From Helicoverpa zea (lineage: Eukaryota > Arthropoda > Insecta > Lepidoptera > Noctuidae): a stretch of 64,000 nucleotides of DNA. Below the pieces are notes generated by a model. That model was not told the DNA's origin and made no database searches. It worked only from the letters and a program-made list of their open reading frames with translations. The translations under genes were made by a program, and so were the position numbers. The stretch covers positions 10,106,001 to 10,170,000 of the forward strand of contig NC_061472.1 in the NCBI RefSeq assembly GCF_022581195.2, written 5' to 3'. This document shows positions 1 through 10,008 of the stretch, piece by piece. Position 1 is the first letter of the stretch. Each line of letters starts with the position of its first letter.

Positions 1-149
1 GGTGGGAGAAATGACAGTCAAAACCCACCAATGTTACGTGCTTTCAGAAACATGAAAGAACTTCTTATGTATGACTTACAAAACGGTCAACCATCCAAGA
101 ACCGACAGCTCCAAGCATCGCTTAACCTTACGACCGACTCGAGAAATCT
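1..149 (+). CDS. possible upstream exon of the microcephalin-like gene (partial)
   Basis: Frame 1 is open from the first base to a TAA at 151-153, and its composition looks protein-like: charged and polar, with a stretch reading RAFRNMKELLMYDLQNGQP. A usable donor (CT|GTAAAA) ends it at 149, but that leaves phase 2, while the next recognised exon needs phase 1. A phase-1 donor exists only at the weak site G|GTCAAC (base 86). It could therefore be a real exon with an unrecognised boundary, or chance. No domain is recognised. Confidence 0.28.
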
Positions 150-298
150 GTAAAATGTAGCCTGACTTTGAGGGTTGATTTTCCATATCTAAATATAAAA
201 AGAATATAGACGTTGTTAACCTTACGATCGACCCTTTCGGCTTGGTTATGTCCAAGTATTTTGTTGTTGTTATTTAAATACTTAATTAACTGTTTCAG

Positions 299-430
299 AG
301 CTAGAATCCCGTGTGAACACAGCGCCGCGACGTCCGCCGGAGGAGCCGTCAGTGCGCGAGCCGCCCAAGTCCAGACGCAAACTGTTCACGCATAAAGAGG
401 CTGAGGATTTAACTACTGATGATGAATCTG
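299..430 (+). CDS. MCPH1: MCPH1-like exon (linker)
   Basis: The exon is bounded by acceptor tgtttcag at 298 and donor gtgagt at 431. It begins with 2 nt finishing a split codon and ends with 1 nt, with 43 whole codons between. It is rich in Arg, Pro, Glu and Lys (for example EPPKSRRKLFTHKEAEDLTT). This is a disordered linker with no domain. It joins in phase to the exon at 3148. Confidence 0.75.
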
Positions 431-3400
431 GTGAGTATACTATGCCTGGTAGTAACTTCTAACTAGCAAGAATTTAACTTCAATGATAATAATAAAAAAA
501 AACCAGCAGTCAAACCGTATAAATGATTTTGAGGAGCAAATTCTTAACTGCATGTACTAATACGTATATGTGATTACAAATAATAAATAACGAAGTTAAA
601 CTGGATTATTACCATTTATTTGTGAAACATATACTCGTATTTACTATAAAAATTAAATATCTTCACTTCATTTGACTAGGTACTTCTCTGTAAATCTGTA
701 TTCAAATACATATTAAACAGATATACCACAGCTTAAAATATTTATTCAGTATTTTTTATGTATTTACAATGATTTTAAGCAGTTTTTCAGTTTAAGACAT
801 CGATATACAACATGTAATTAACGCACACCCTCAAACACCCCAATTAGAATATTATGTTATAATCATAATACATACACTGAATTTTTAATTTAACATGTAT
901 ATGCATTGTTATTTACTAAATTAGTTATACCAATTCTTGGAGAACTTTTTGGTCATACTACTACGCACGCAAATATGGCGCCGCGCGCCGCTCGACCCGA
1001 CACAACATAACGAAACTACGGAAAAAGCCGACAATACACGAAGTCTTATTACTTTGAGTTACGGTCTATTTGAATTTGTTTTGACTGTTCAGGGTTAATA
1101 TGACAATAATTTCCATAGTTTTAATTATTTTTGGGAAAAAAATTACCTATATTAAAAATGACATAAATCGATTCAGTAAACGATTCTGAACAAACTAATT
1201 TCAGGATGTGCGTTAATTAAGTTACATGTTGTATATGTACTACGTACTAGATAGAACGTTCCGAACAAACAGCTTGCCACACTGAAATGCACTGCAGACT
1301 ATGCATTGCCCAAAATGGCAAATCAGAGCGATTTTGACACCTGCGTCAGATGGATGTCTATGAAACGACAATTATAAAATAGAAAATACATATCAAGGTA
1401 TAAACTTACACATATAAACTATTCGAGAGTCAAGTTAGTAAAATTACACGCTGTTCATGCTATTACAACGCTTGTATATCATACTTTTCATTTATAATTC
1501 AATTTTACAAATATGCATTAATTTGTTCCCGCCCGCCATCTTAAAATTATGAATTATGAAAATCGTGCAGAAACAGATGTGCCATAAAACTGGCAGTAGG
1601 TAAAATATCAATGAAAACAGACTTCACTTTGTCATGGTATGTTCTTATTTTCAAGAAAAAATAATATGACCTCGTATGTATTTCGCTACTGTAAAAACAC
1701 TACAAGATATATCAGCGCGTTTAAATTCGCGAAAAATTTGTGATAGCCCTCTTAAGAAAAAAACATCGTAATTAATATTAAAAAATCCTAAAAATAAGTT
1801 CCTGGTTTTAATATATTACATGATTTTGAATTCACTTAGATGTAAACTTTTTGAGTAATGAAGAATGTAGACAAAATACGAGCGAGAATATTATGTCACT
1901 TCTGCAATTAACATCAATGAGGATGACATGTAGTCATCCTCATTGATGTCATCAATGAGGTCATAGATGTAATATAATAAACAAGATTGCGCACGCTCAA
2001 AATACATATTTACGAAAATGAACTCTATTCCAACGCAATAAGGTACTAAATTTGTTGCATAATACACAGAGGCAAATCCGAGCCGAGAGGGATAGTTAGA
2101 ACGGAGGCTGTTTGTCTCTTTCTAACACCTTGCCAGCATAAAAAAATGTTGTGGTCAACAGTTTTGTCTTCCCAAAAAAACAATTGAATCACATATATTT
2201 TTATCTTATTTTAACAATTGTAAGTCAACAAATTAATAAAAATCGCATTAATTTATTATACGAATAAATAATTTATATAAATTATTATTCTTAAAACATA
2301 AACAACATATTTTTTTTTTTCTAGCGGTAACCCTGAACATTCTTGGCGCGTAATCAGCATTTAAAATTTTGTTTATATTTTTTGTATTAAATCAATTTAA
2401 ACTATTTAAATGGTGAAAAAGTGTTGTGTTTATACTTGTAAAAGTGAATCCTATGGTGGTTGCAATATATCGTTCCACAGGTTAGCTAATAATAACATTT
2501 TCGTAAACCAAACAACTAGGGTGCCCATGAATTCTTGTAATGAGTGAAAATATGGGTGATGGATTTTAAAACTGTTGTACTATTGTTATAGCTTCCCAAA
2601 AAATGAAGAAAGGCGACATAAATGGCTCAGCAGTCTATATATGAAGTAGAAATATAAAAAAAACAGTCTTCACTTCGAATCTTCCTGCTTTTATACTGCT
2701 AATTCCCGCTAATTATTAAAAGCCTTTATAAGTAATAATAATATATCTTAAGGTCACAAACTGCGTAAGTTAAAACTTCAATACCAATCTGCGTTTAATA
2801 ATCTTAGCAAAATTCGGATTTGTCTCACATAGCTTAATCTCATAGTCACCCTATTAGAAAGGGACAGACAGCCTCCGTACTAACTGTTTCACTCGGCTCG
2901 TTTTTTGGGTTTATATGCGCAGTCCTGTTTACTAATATTATGTCTATGGACTACATGTCACAATACGTCAACAAGATGTCAACAGACGACATAAGCGGGT
3001 AAATTATTTGTATGGATGTTCTTGTCTATCGCTAGAATATATGTCAATGGTTTAAGACTAGGTTTTTAACAAGAAGTCAGAGTGCCTTCTCAATGGAGTG
3101 TGTACGTATTATAGTTATATTAATCACCTAAATTATTTAACTTCCAGACAAAGAAACAACAACCAAAAACAAACTTCACCAAAGCAAGTTAACACAGCGC
3201 GAGAGACGAGACCTCGCCCGCGCCGAGCGCATGGCCAAGAAACTGCTCGCTTCCTGCCGTCCGCAGCGGAACAACAATAATAATGTACACATACATGCTA
3301 CACAGGAACATTTGAAGCCTAAAATTGTGAGTATAGTTTAAAATTAAATTATGATACCTTTTTGAGGTTCTGTATCCAAACGGTAGAACGGGACCCTATT

Positions 3401-6400
3401 AGCACAGATTATATAATAGTTACTACGTAACAGATAATCACTCCATACAAAAAAGTCCATACCTACTGTTATAAGCACCTACAAGTTCCCCAAATTCCTA
3501 GCTGCGTTATAAAATGAACCTTAAAAGCTCGAGCGCTTGATTGTTATTCCAATGCGATAGCGCACAGTTTAGTGACCGCAACCGTGCCGTGGCCGTGCTT
3601 AGGGTTGCTTCTTACAATTAATTAATATTTAAGTAGGAAAACAAAGTTACGCTTATTTTAAGATAGCCTTTTTTAAAACTGAGTTTTTAAATAAAAAGTA
3701 ATATCAAGAATATTTTTCTTTAGTTAACTATTGTATTGCCTACTAAAATGGAGTATGGGTACATATTACTAAATATTACCTAATACGTAAGCATAGGTAG
3801 GTAAGTACTTAAGGCGCGTTCCCGTGCAAAACGCAGCGGCAGTCGTTTTTTGTGCAGTTTTTCAGAGTCAACTTCTCTTTATCCACTAGCAATACCTTCT
3901 AATAAAAAATACATTAAATTTCTACATAATCTTGACTCCAAAATGGTAGTTTTCTTTTTTTTTCTAAGTATCATAATGTTTAATTAGAGGGTCACAACGA
4001 AACCACAGAAATGAGAAATAATCACTAATAAGATGCATCTCTTCGTAAAGTAACTATTATTTTTATTTGCTACCTAAACTAATAGATAGGTAATTTAATA
4101 ACGAACATTATGGTAATTTTATTTTTTTCAAAACACGAACATTTTATTTTATAAAAATTTTAAACCAAAATATGGGCGTTCTCGCTACGGATTTCTTGCG
4201 CCGAGTTTGTATGGCGCAGAGGCTCAAGGTCATTTGATCTGGGTACCGTCTTAAGTAAAGCTTTCGTCAAAATCAAAGGCGGTTTCCAACTATTTTTCGA
4301 GCACAAGTGCCATACCCCATATGGTACAACTCCGTCGAGTGTTGATACATACCTAAAATTGGTTTCTGCGTAGCGACACACGTAATGTTCCGAGTCGTCA
4401 TTTAGTTGGACCAGAACTATACCTACTTACACTTGAGATGTGTTTTGAGCTACAAAACTCACAATGCAGTTCATATAACTAAGTAGGTATCTAAAGTAAA
4501 ATACCTACCGGTAACCCAGCGAGCGGTAGGCATTTATCGCGCTCAAGTACCGAGAGTGACAGAGGCCTGTTATTAGTAAGACTTTGCTATCAATCTGTTA
4601 TTAGGCTTTCACAAGAATTTTACAAATTCAAAAGTTCAAACAAATAAAAAACTATATCCTATTACCTATTAAACTTACTACTAATGTTACAAAGAGGACT
4701 ATTGAATTACTCTGAAACTATTGAATTTGAAAAATTATTTCACTGTTCGAAAGCTAGACTATCCCCTAAACTAAGACTAAAGAGTTTCCCCGAGACGCGG
4801 GTTTAACCGCTAGCTATCATTATATAAAAGCAGTATAGAATAAGAGTTATAATTACAGTTACCATTCACAAAACACTAGTTATGATATTAAAATAACTTT
4901 GCAGGTTCTGACCGGCATGACCCGGCCAGAACGTCAAGCTATAACAAAGTCTATACAACAATTGGGCGGCATCATACAGAAATGCGTGAACAAACGTACC
5001 ACGCACGTGTTACTGGGCTCCTGTACCAACGTTACTTCCTGTACCAACCATGCTTCTAATGTTACCGGTAAGCTGACGAACTCATCATCATCTCCCGAGC
5101 CTTTTTCCCAACTATCTTAGGGTCAACTTCCAGTCTAACCGGATGCAGCTGAATACCAAAGTTCTACAAGGAGCGACTGCCTATCTGACCTCCTCAACCC
5201 AGTTACCCGGGCAACCCGCAAAATTACCGACTTCTGACTACCCTTAACGACTGCCAATTATGTTCAATGACAGCAATGATGTACAAATCCTGGTTAGTAC
5301 CGGAACGTCAAGCTATAACAAAGTGTATTCAACAACTGGACGGCGTGATACAGAAGAGCGTGAACAAACGTACGACGCACGTGTTACTGGGCTCCTGTAC
5401 CAACCATGCTTCTAATGTTACTGGTACAAACGAGCAATGTTTTGTTCTACAAATTTCGTGAACACAATCTTTTATGGCACCTTGAATGTCTTATATAATT
5501 AAAAAAATATATCGATAAATATACGTAACTAAACTTCAAACTTCAAATATTTATTGCAATCATGAGTGTTACAAGGTGTTATATACATAATGTCAATCTC
5601 TCGTCTTCTTAAGTCAATAGCAAAATATGCACTAAATTTTAAAATATGCTTCTTATTATTGGAATTTATGGCAGTTAAGATTTGTCTGGTTAATATTCTG
5701 ACTCTACCTCTATGATAATATTGAAGAGATTTGTTTATTTGATTGTGCTAATCTCAGAAACTTCAGTGATAGATAAGCTTATTTATCGAGGATAGCTATG
5801 AAATACACGTGTAGTATTTCGTATTTATACTAATTCAATTAAATTATTTAAAATTAACACTATTTCCAGGCATAACATCCCACTGCGACCTAAGCAAGTC
5901 AACATGTTGGAACGACGCCACAGACAAGCGAGCCAGAACATGCAACGCCTTGCTCGGTGCAGCTCGCGGCTGCCGAGTGTTGCATGCGAGGTGGGCAGTG
6001 CAGTCTGCCGGGGAGGGGAAGTGGCTGCATCATGTCGGCTTTGAGGTAGAGCATCTCAGGAAGATCTGTCAGGTTTGTACTTATTTATATCATCGGTCTA
6101 GCCTTTTCTCAACAATGATGTAGTTGGCTTTCAGTCTATCTACAGTTTAGTGTCAGTGTTTTACATGGCGTAACTGTCTATGTAACCTACTCGACCCAAT
6201 CTTGATGTTATTTTGGTGCCTTGCAAACATTGATTTGAATTTAAGAAAATGCATAAATATCGTATTTATGTAGACAATCAGACAATCATCGCGATTTCAT
6301 CCAGGAAACTACTTACCGCATCAATGTAGCATACATGTTGTCTGATAAAGCCACTTTGCTTCCAAATTCCATCAAAATCTATTCGGTAGGTTTTACATAA

Positions 6401-6978
6401 AAAAAATAACAAACATGAACATCCATCATATAAACTATTATAGTACGGATTAAAATAACTTTCTGACAAAATAATACAAAAAACATTTTTAATTACAGAA
6501 AGCCCGAGTCGAACGCAACGCCCTCGGCCGTCAACGTTCAGAATACGCGTACGACATCTTCAACGGCATGCGCGTACATTTGAAGACAAACGCCGAGCAA
6601 AGGGACGCCGCCATGCAACTACTAACATTATGTGGCGCTTCCGTCAACACTATAGGCCTAAACAACCCACAAAATATTGGTCCTAACAAACGAACAGAAA
6701 CTGGTCCTATTTTCCGAACACAAGTTGGTCCTAACACCCGAACACAAATTGGTCCCAACATTCTAACACAAATTGGTCCTAATACACAAGTTGGTCCTAA
6801 CATACGAACACAAGTTGGTCCTAATGAAAATAGCCTATATGATGTGGTAGTGGGTTCGGGTTTGGGTGAAGTAAATTCTAAGTGGGTCTTCGATAGCGTG
6901 GCTGCGGGTAGGATGAGGACTACTAGAAGGTATGTTAATTTGAATAGTTTTGTTGGTGATGATGATGATGATAGGTGA
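299..6978 (+). CDS. MCPH1: microcephalin (MCPH1)-like protein, C-terminal half; five exons
   Basis: Seen: five exons (299-430, 3148-3326, 4905-5067, 5870-6072, 6499-6978) join in frame across GT/AG introns and end in TGA at 6976-6978. The product is a basic low-complexity linker followed by two BRCT domains. Key stretches are NKRTTHVLLGS (end of the first BRCT beta sheet), RTCNALLGAARGCRVLHARW (the helix ending in the family Trp), then YAYDIFNGMRVHL, VVVGSGLGEVNSKWVFDSV. Family knowledge: the order TTHVL / R-T-x-N-x-LLG-x-ARGC / W matches the C-terminal BRCT pair of microcephalin, a phosphopeptide-binding module used in the DNA-damage response and chromosome condensation. The N-terminal BRCT and start codon lie upstream of the window. 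Oddities: a minisatellite inside the last BRCT, a duplicated exon, and a THAP-bearing repeat in the first intron seen here. Other tandem-BRCT proteins are less likely because of the ARGC helix. Confidence 0.85.
1912..1960. repeat. short perfect hairpin with a third half-copy
   Basis: The 16-bp arm catcaatgaggatgac (1912-1927) is perfectly inverted at 1933-1948 around a 5-bp loop (atgta). A direct partial copy of the arm (catcaatgagg) follows to 1960. It lies in an MCPH1-like intron and is probably a template-switch product or a minor fold-back. Confidence 0.7.
2079..2900. mobile_element. THAP-containing element with about 50-bp terminal inverted repeats, inside an MCPH1 intron
   Basis: A left arm near 2079-2129 (cgagccgag...gttag-acggaggctgt) is matched in inverted orientation by 2848-2900. 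Identity by eye is about 80 percent. Between them lie two exon-like pieces of a THAP zinc finger (2410-2480, 2592-2649). THAP DNA-binding domains are typical of P-element, Kolobok and ISL2EU transposases. The inference is a short, internally deleted, non-autonomous derivative. I could not identify a TSD, and the superfamily is not settled. Confidence 0.5.
2410..2649 (+). pseudogene. THAP-domain fragment, two exons, truncated
   Basis: ATG at 2410 opens 23 codons that begin MVKKCCVYTCKSES and run to a Cys and FH, ending at 2480 with AG|GTTAGC. After a 111-bp intron (acceptor ttatag at 2591), the frame resumes at 2592 with SFPKNEERRHKWLSS and stops at TAG 2647-2649. The order C-x4-C ... FH-x-FPK-x-EERR-x-KW is the first half of a THAP C2CH finger. 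The second Cys-x2-His half (CEDHF-like) is missing, so it should not fold as a complete finger. Confidence 0.6.
3148..3326 (+). CDS. MCPH1: MCPH1-like exon (basic linker)
   Basis: The acceptor is cttccag at 3147 and the donor gtgagt starts at 3327. The exon starts with 2 nt of a split Asp codon, contains 59 codons and ends in phase 0. It is strongly basic and polar (LTQRERRDLARAERMAKKLL) with a run of five Asn encoded by AAC/AAT. It is likely helical or disordered and sits just before the first C-terminal BRCT domain. Confidence 0.78.
4905..5067 (+). CDS. MCPH1: MCPH1-like exon, start of the C-terminal BRCT pair
   Basis: The acceptor is tttgcag at 4904 and the donor gtaagc starts at 5068. 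The exon starts in phase 0 and ends in phase 1 after 54 codons. It begins VLTGMTRPERQAITKSIQQL, the first strand and helix of a BRCT fold, then NKRTTHVLLGS. Near its 3' end it contains an 18-bp tandem duplication (tcctgtaccaacgttact plus a partial second copy), which adds six residues absent from the decayed second copy at 5289-5423. Confidence 0.88.
5083..5276 (-). mobile_element. tRNA-derived SINE fragment (lepidopteran family, 3' part)
   Basis: Reads ctcatcatcatctcccgag, then 'cttccagtctaaccggatgc' and 'aaggagcgactgcctatctg', the body seen in three other places here (23.73-24.10, 29.95-30.32, 44.71-44.90 kb). It sits immediately after the donor of the 4905-5067 exon, between that exon and its second copy. 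No TSD was identified. Confidence 0.7.
5289..5423 (+). pseudogene. duplicated, decayed copy of the MCPH1 BRCT exon
   Basis: The segment reads PERQAITKCIQQLDGVIQKS, then NKRTTHVLLGSCTNHASNVTG, clearly homologous to the exon at 4905-5067. The frame is intact across the homology. The expected phase-0 acceptor is gone: the nearest AG sites give the wrong phase, and the sequence at the donor position is gtacaa, weaker than gtaagc. It also lacks the 18-bp insertion of the upstream exon. It is probably a non-functional exon duplication, but a cryptic alternative exon cannot be excluded. Confidence 0.72.
5870..6072 (+). CDS. MCPH1: MCPH1-like exon, end of the first BRCT of the pair
   Basis: The acceptor is tatttccag at 5869 and the donor gtttgt starts at 6073. 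The exon has 2 nt plus 67 codons and ends in phase 0. It holds RTCNALLGAARGCRVLHARW, the conserved last helix of a BRCT domain with its invariant Trp, followed by VQSAGEGKWLHHVGFEVEHL, which leads into the inter-BRCT linker. This block is the main reason for calling microcephalin. Confidence 0.9.
6499..6978 (+). CDS. MCPH1: MCPH1-like terminal exon, last BRCT with an internal peptide repeat
   Basis: The acceptor is aattacag at 6498. The exon starts in phase 0 and ends in TGA at 6976-6978. After YDIFNGMRVHL (first strand) and RDAAMQLLTLCGASV (first helix), the BRCT fold is interrupted by about 49 residues of an 8-residue repeat (GPN-x-RTQ-V/I). It then resumes with LYDVVVGSG and KWVFDSVAAGRM, which includes the conserved Trp. 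The protein ends with an acidic tail of Asp residues encoded by a GAT run. A BRCT domain of usual length would not contain the repeat. Confidence 0.9.
   Translation, partial: KARVERNALGRQRSEYAYDIFNGMRVHLKTNAEQRDAAMQLLTLCGASVNTIGLNNPQNIGPNKRTETGPIFRTQVGPNTRTQIGPNILTQIGPNTQVGPNIRTQVGPNENSLYDVVVGSGLGEVNSKWVFDSVAAGRMRTTRRYVNLNSFVGDDDDDR
6679..6825 (+). repeat. 24-bp in-frame minisatellite within MCPH1
   Basis: There are six tandem units starting GGTCC: five of 24 bp and one shortened to 18 bp (138 bp in all), then a final GGT CCT AAT. Each unit encodes GPNxRTQV or a variant. All length differences are multiples of 3, so the reading frame is kept. It lies between the first helix and the third strand of the last BRCT domain. 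Confidence 0.92.
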
Positions 6979-7155
6979 TGATAGAAAGTTGTAATGTGAT
7001 GAAAAGGCTTTTCGATTTGTTAATACTTTCTTCTTGACTGTGTATATGTAGTACATTTGAGTAGACATTTAAAGGTAAACGATCTCGATAGGACATTTTA
7101 CATAAATACATTTTAAATACACTAGTGTTTGAAATAATGATTTAATTGATGAAGT

Positions 7156-7165
7156 AATAAATAAA
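7156..7165 (+). terminator. candidate polyadenylation signal of MCPH1-like gene
   Basis: Two overlapping AATAAA hexamers (7156-7161, 7160-7165) lie about 180 bp after the stop codon in AT-rich DNA. Further AATAAA sites occur downstream near 7219, so the site used is not certain. Confidence 0.5.
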
Positions 7166-7474
7166 ATAATCAATATTTCGGACAAGTGACATCCATATGG
7201 GTTAGTAAACAAAGAACAATAAAACCTACGTTAATAAAACTTACTATCTAATATATAAAACTTAATATAGTAATTGTTGTATTTTTTTTTTAATGAGCTT
7301 TTAAATTAAAAGTAATATTAGGATTCTTTATATGTAGATAAGTGATTTACTAAATTGAGTTATGGTAGACTGTGCAAAGGCACAACAAATTGTATGTACC
7401 TACTCAGCGCTCATATGTATATTTATGTATCCTTGATATTACAAACTACTGAACCAGTATAATAAGGTTCTATA

Positions 7475-7680
7475 CTCTATCCACGGAGGCAAGAGCTAAA
7501 AGATAAACAAAGAATGACACTTTTTCAAGATGGCGGTATAACCCGACTGATGACAAAACGTCACATTTTTGTGTAAAATGTTCGCAGTATCTGTGATTTT
7601 GTCATCGGTCGGGTTATACCGCCATCTTGAAAAAGTGTCATTCTTTGTTTACCTTTTAGCTCTTACTTCCGTGGATAGAG
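7475..7680. mobile_element. fold-back MITE with TA target duplication (Tc1/mariner-like)
   Basis: The element begins CTCTATCCACGGA and ends TCCGTGGATAGAG. Arms of about 86 bp match with a few mismatches (the left reads caagatggcggtataacc, inverted on the right) around a short unique centre. Both sides are flanked by TA (7473-7474, 7681-7682). There is no ORF. The TA duplication and long arms suggest a Tc1/mariner-related MITE. Confidence 0.8.
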
Positions 7681-7689
7681 TACAGTTAT

Positions 7690-9650
7690 ACAAGCAAATG
7701 CTACTGGTAGCAATTATATGACGTTGGATAAGTACAATCCAAAACTTCACTATTTACTATTTGTAAGCTGATGCATGTATTTATTATGTAGATTAAAAAA
7801 TGGAGAAAACTGGATCTCACAGGAAACCTACCCATTTATTTATTTGTGTAAAATTTAAGAATTCACGTATTGAAGAGGAACTAAAAATATTTATTAAGTT
7901 TTTTTTTTCTGTTTACACGTTTTTTTTAGAAATAAATCATGTTTTCTAAATTATACGCTAGTTTTATTGATTGACGCCTTATTATCACTTAAAGTACTTT
8001 CAGATCTCGCCGTATAACTCTGCCTTCTGAAGTTGACTTCGAATGATTGCGTAACTGTCAAAATTTACATGAAATTGCTAACTTCAGAGGAGTAAAAAAT
8101 AAGGTAACACCTATAAAATCCACAGCACGTAAATTTGCAATTCTGAAGTTAGCAGTGAGACTCATTTGTTTCCATCATATTTTGTAGTATTGTGAAGGCA
8201 ATAATAGTAACCAACTTTGGACAAGCAAAGTTTTACGGATAAATGCCTAACGAGTCCAATGACTAACTTGAGAATTGCAAAGTTACGTGGCACGAACTAT
8301 ATCCACCTACAGCGTTCTTCATCTGCATTCCCACCAATCTTAATCACAGTCGCAATACAGTAGTTTTTCTTACAATCAATAAACTGACTGTTCCCCGAGG
8401 TTTCTCCCGCGTCCTAGAGAAATATCTTCCCGTAGCTGAACAAAATATGGCATATGTTTACCGTGGAAAGCTTCCTAAAGAGGTCAAAGATTTTTTAAAA
8501 TCTTTTCTATAGTTTGAGCACCTTTACAAACATTATTTTCTCTTTCTTATTACATTATACATAAGAAAACGATCATGAATAGCCACATAAAACTTCATTC
8601 AATGAATGGACACCAAATTAATTCTCTTTCCACAGTTTCCACAAGTGAATCCATGAAAGTCGATGGTTTACCAAGAAATAGGTTTAACAACGTGATCACG
8701 AACAGACACCTTCTGAGCACATGACACGCAATCTTATTGTTCCTACACGTGCTGTGGAAGAATACATGTTTATCTACTTTGACAGAATTGCGTGAAGTAC
8801 AGGACCTATATTTATGGCTAGACTTTTTACCCGAATGTGTCAGGAGGGTTGTGTTTTTCAAGTGTAAGTATGTTATTGTGCGAAATGGATGATCCTGTAA
8901 AATTAGTTTACTGATTATCGAGTTGCCAGTTTATGCACAAACTATTTTGAAAAAACTGTCACCTATTCCTTGTTACCATGAATTTGTTATACCCTCGAAA
9001 AACTCGAACAATCTATGTATACTTACTGTTACTGACAACGTGAAGTTGAAAAGTCTCGATTGGTTGATCACGCAAATCTCAGGAACAGCTGGTCCAATTT
9101 AAAAAAAAATCTACCAGCGTCAGCATATTTATTCAGGAAGGCTATACTTAACATAATTTTATCAATGTGCTGGGGAGTAGTTCCCACAGGACACTAATAA
9201 AACTGTGAGCAAAAGCTACTAAACCATATTTAGTTTTTAACACTGGCAACCCTATCACACCGGACAACACACATACATACACCCATACACATAGATACGA
9301 AGTACTTCCCCTTACTCAGGTGCACAAAGAGCTGCCACAGTATTGTGCGCCTACCCGACAATGGCCAGTAAATAATGAATCACTGCAGCCCACTGATGCA
9401 TCACTAACTACTCGATTCATTGATAAGGAAGCCAAGCGTTTCTTGTAGTTTTAGACTTACAGATGATGTTGTTTTGTTTTAAGATAAGTAGTAGTAGATT
9501 GGGATGTAGGGGATATGTCTACTGAAGTAATGGCTTACCGAGTGATCTGGTGATCATTATTGAGTTACCTATATATTAGGTAGTATAGTGAACCTATCAT
9601 ATTACCCAGAAATAGTTTGGCCCAAATTCGCCGATGTCCATGTTGACGTC
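7690..9650. other. AT-rich intergenic DNA, no gene seen
   Basis: No coding exon with supportable boundaries was found. A degraded piece of the Helitron-like family is visible near 9135-9200 (aggaaggctat and gtagttcccacaggacac). The open frame around 8595-8861 has no recognisable motif. Confidence 0.5.
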
Positions 9651-9653
9651 GTA

Positions 9654-9661
9654 GTTGGGTT
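9654..9661. repeat. left 8-bp target-site duplication of the fold-back element
   Basis: GTTGGGTT here is repeated exactly at 11461-11468, directly outside the two ends of the inverted repeats. Confidence 0.88.
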
Positions 9662-9802
9662 GTGTCCCTTCGTCCAGCATACTCACCATGGAATCTTGAT
9701 ATTTCATGAATGTCAAAAAACTGTTCTGAAATAGTGCTAAATAGTGCCCAAAGGAAAAAAATAGTGCTCTTGTACTTGCGAAGTTATAGCCATAGTTCGA
9801 TG

Positions 9803-9837
9803 AGTATGCTGGACGAAGGTTTCGCCCAGCATACTCA
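9803..9837. repeat. palindrome 1 inside the left fold-back arm
   Basis: gagtatgctgg and ccagcatactc half-sites face each other around a short centre. The inverted counterpart in the right arm is 11286-11320. This is a candidate binding or folding site of the element. Confidence 0.75.
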
Positions 9838-9971
9838 CCTCCGTCCGGAGAATCTGTATACGCTTCAAACATAATTCATACTTCAAAAAATAGTTCCCAA
9901 ATAGTGCCAAACGGTGCCCAAAAAGAAAAAACAGTGCTCGAATAACTTCGGAGTTATAGGCTTCGTTCAGT

Positions 9972-10008
9972 GAGTATGCTGGGCGTAGGTTCTACGCCCA
10001 GCATACTC
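9972..10008. repeat. palindrome 2 inside the left fold-back arm
   Basis: Perfect 17-bp arms gagtatgctgggcgtag / ctacgcccagcatactc around a 3-bp loop. The counterpart in the right arm is 11114-11150. Confidence 0.85.

Noticed and set aside
6531..6803. 90-codon frame on the minus strand with repeated LGPxCVR
   Set aside because: Antisense shadow of the MCPH1 minisatellite.
9597..9872. 91-codon frame on the minus strand and its twin at 11250-11585 (plus)
   Set aside because: The shared N-terminal part is the fold-back arm read in both directions; the frames diverge at the element ends. No motif; an inverted-repeat artefact.
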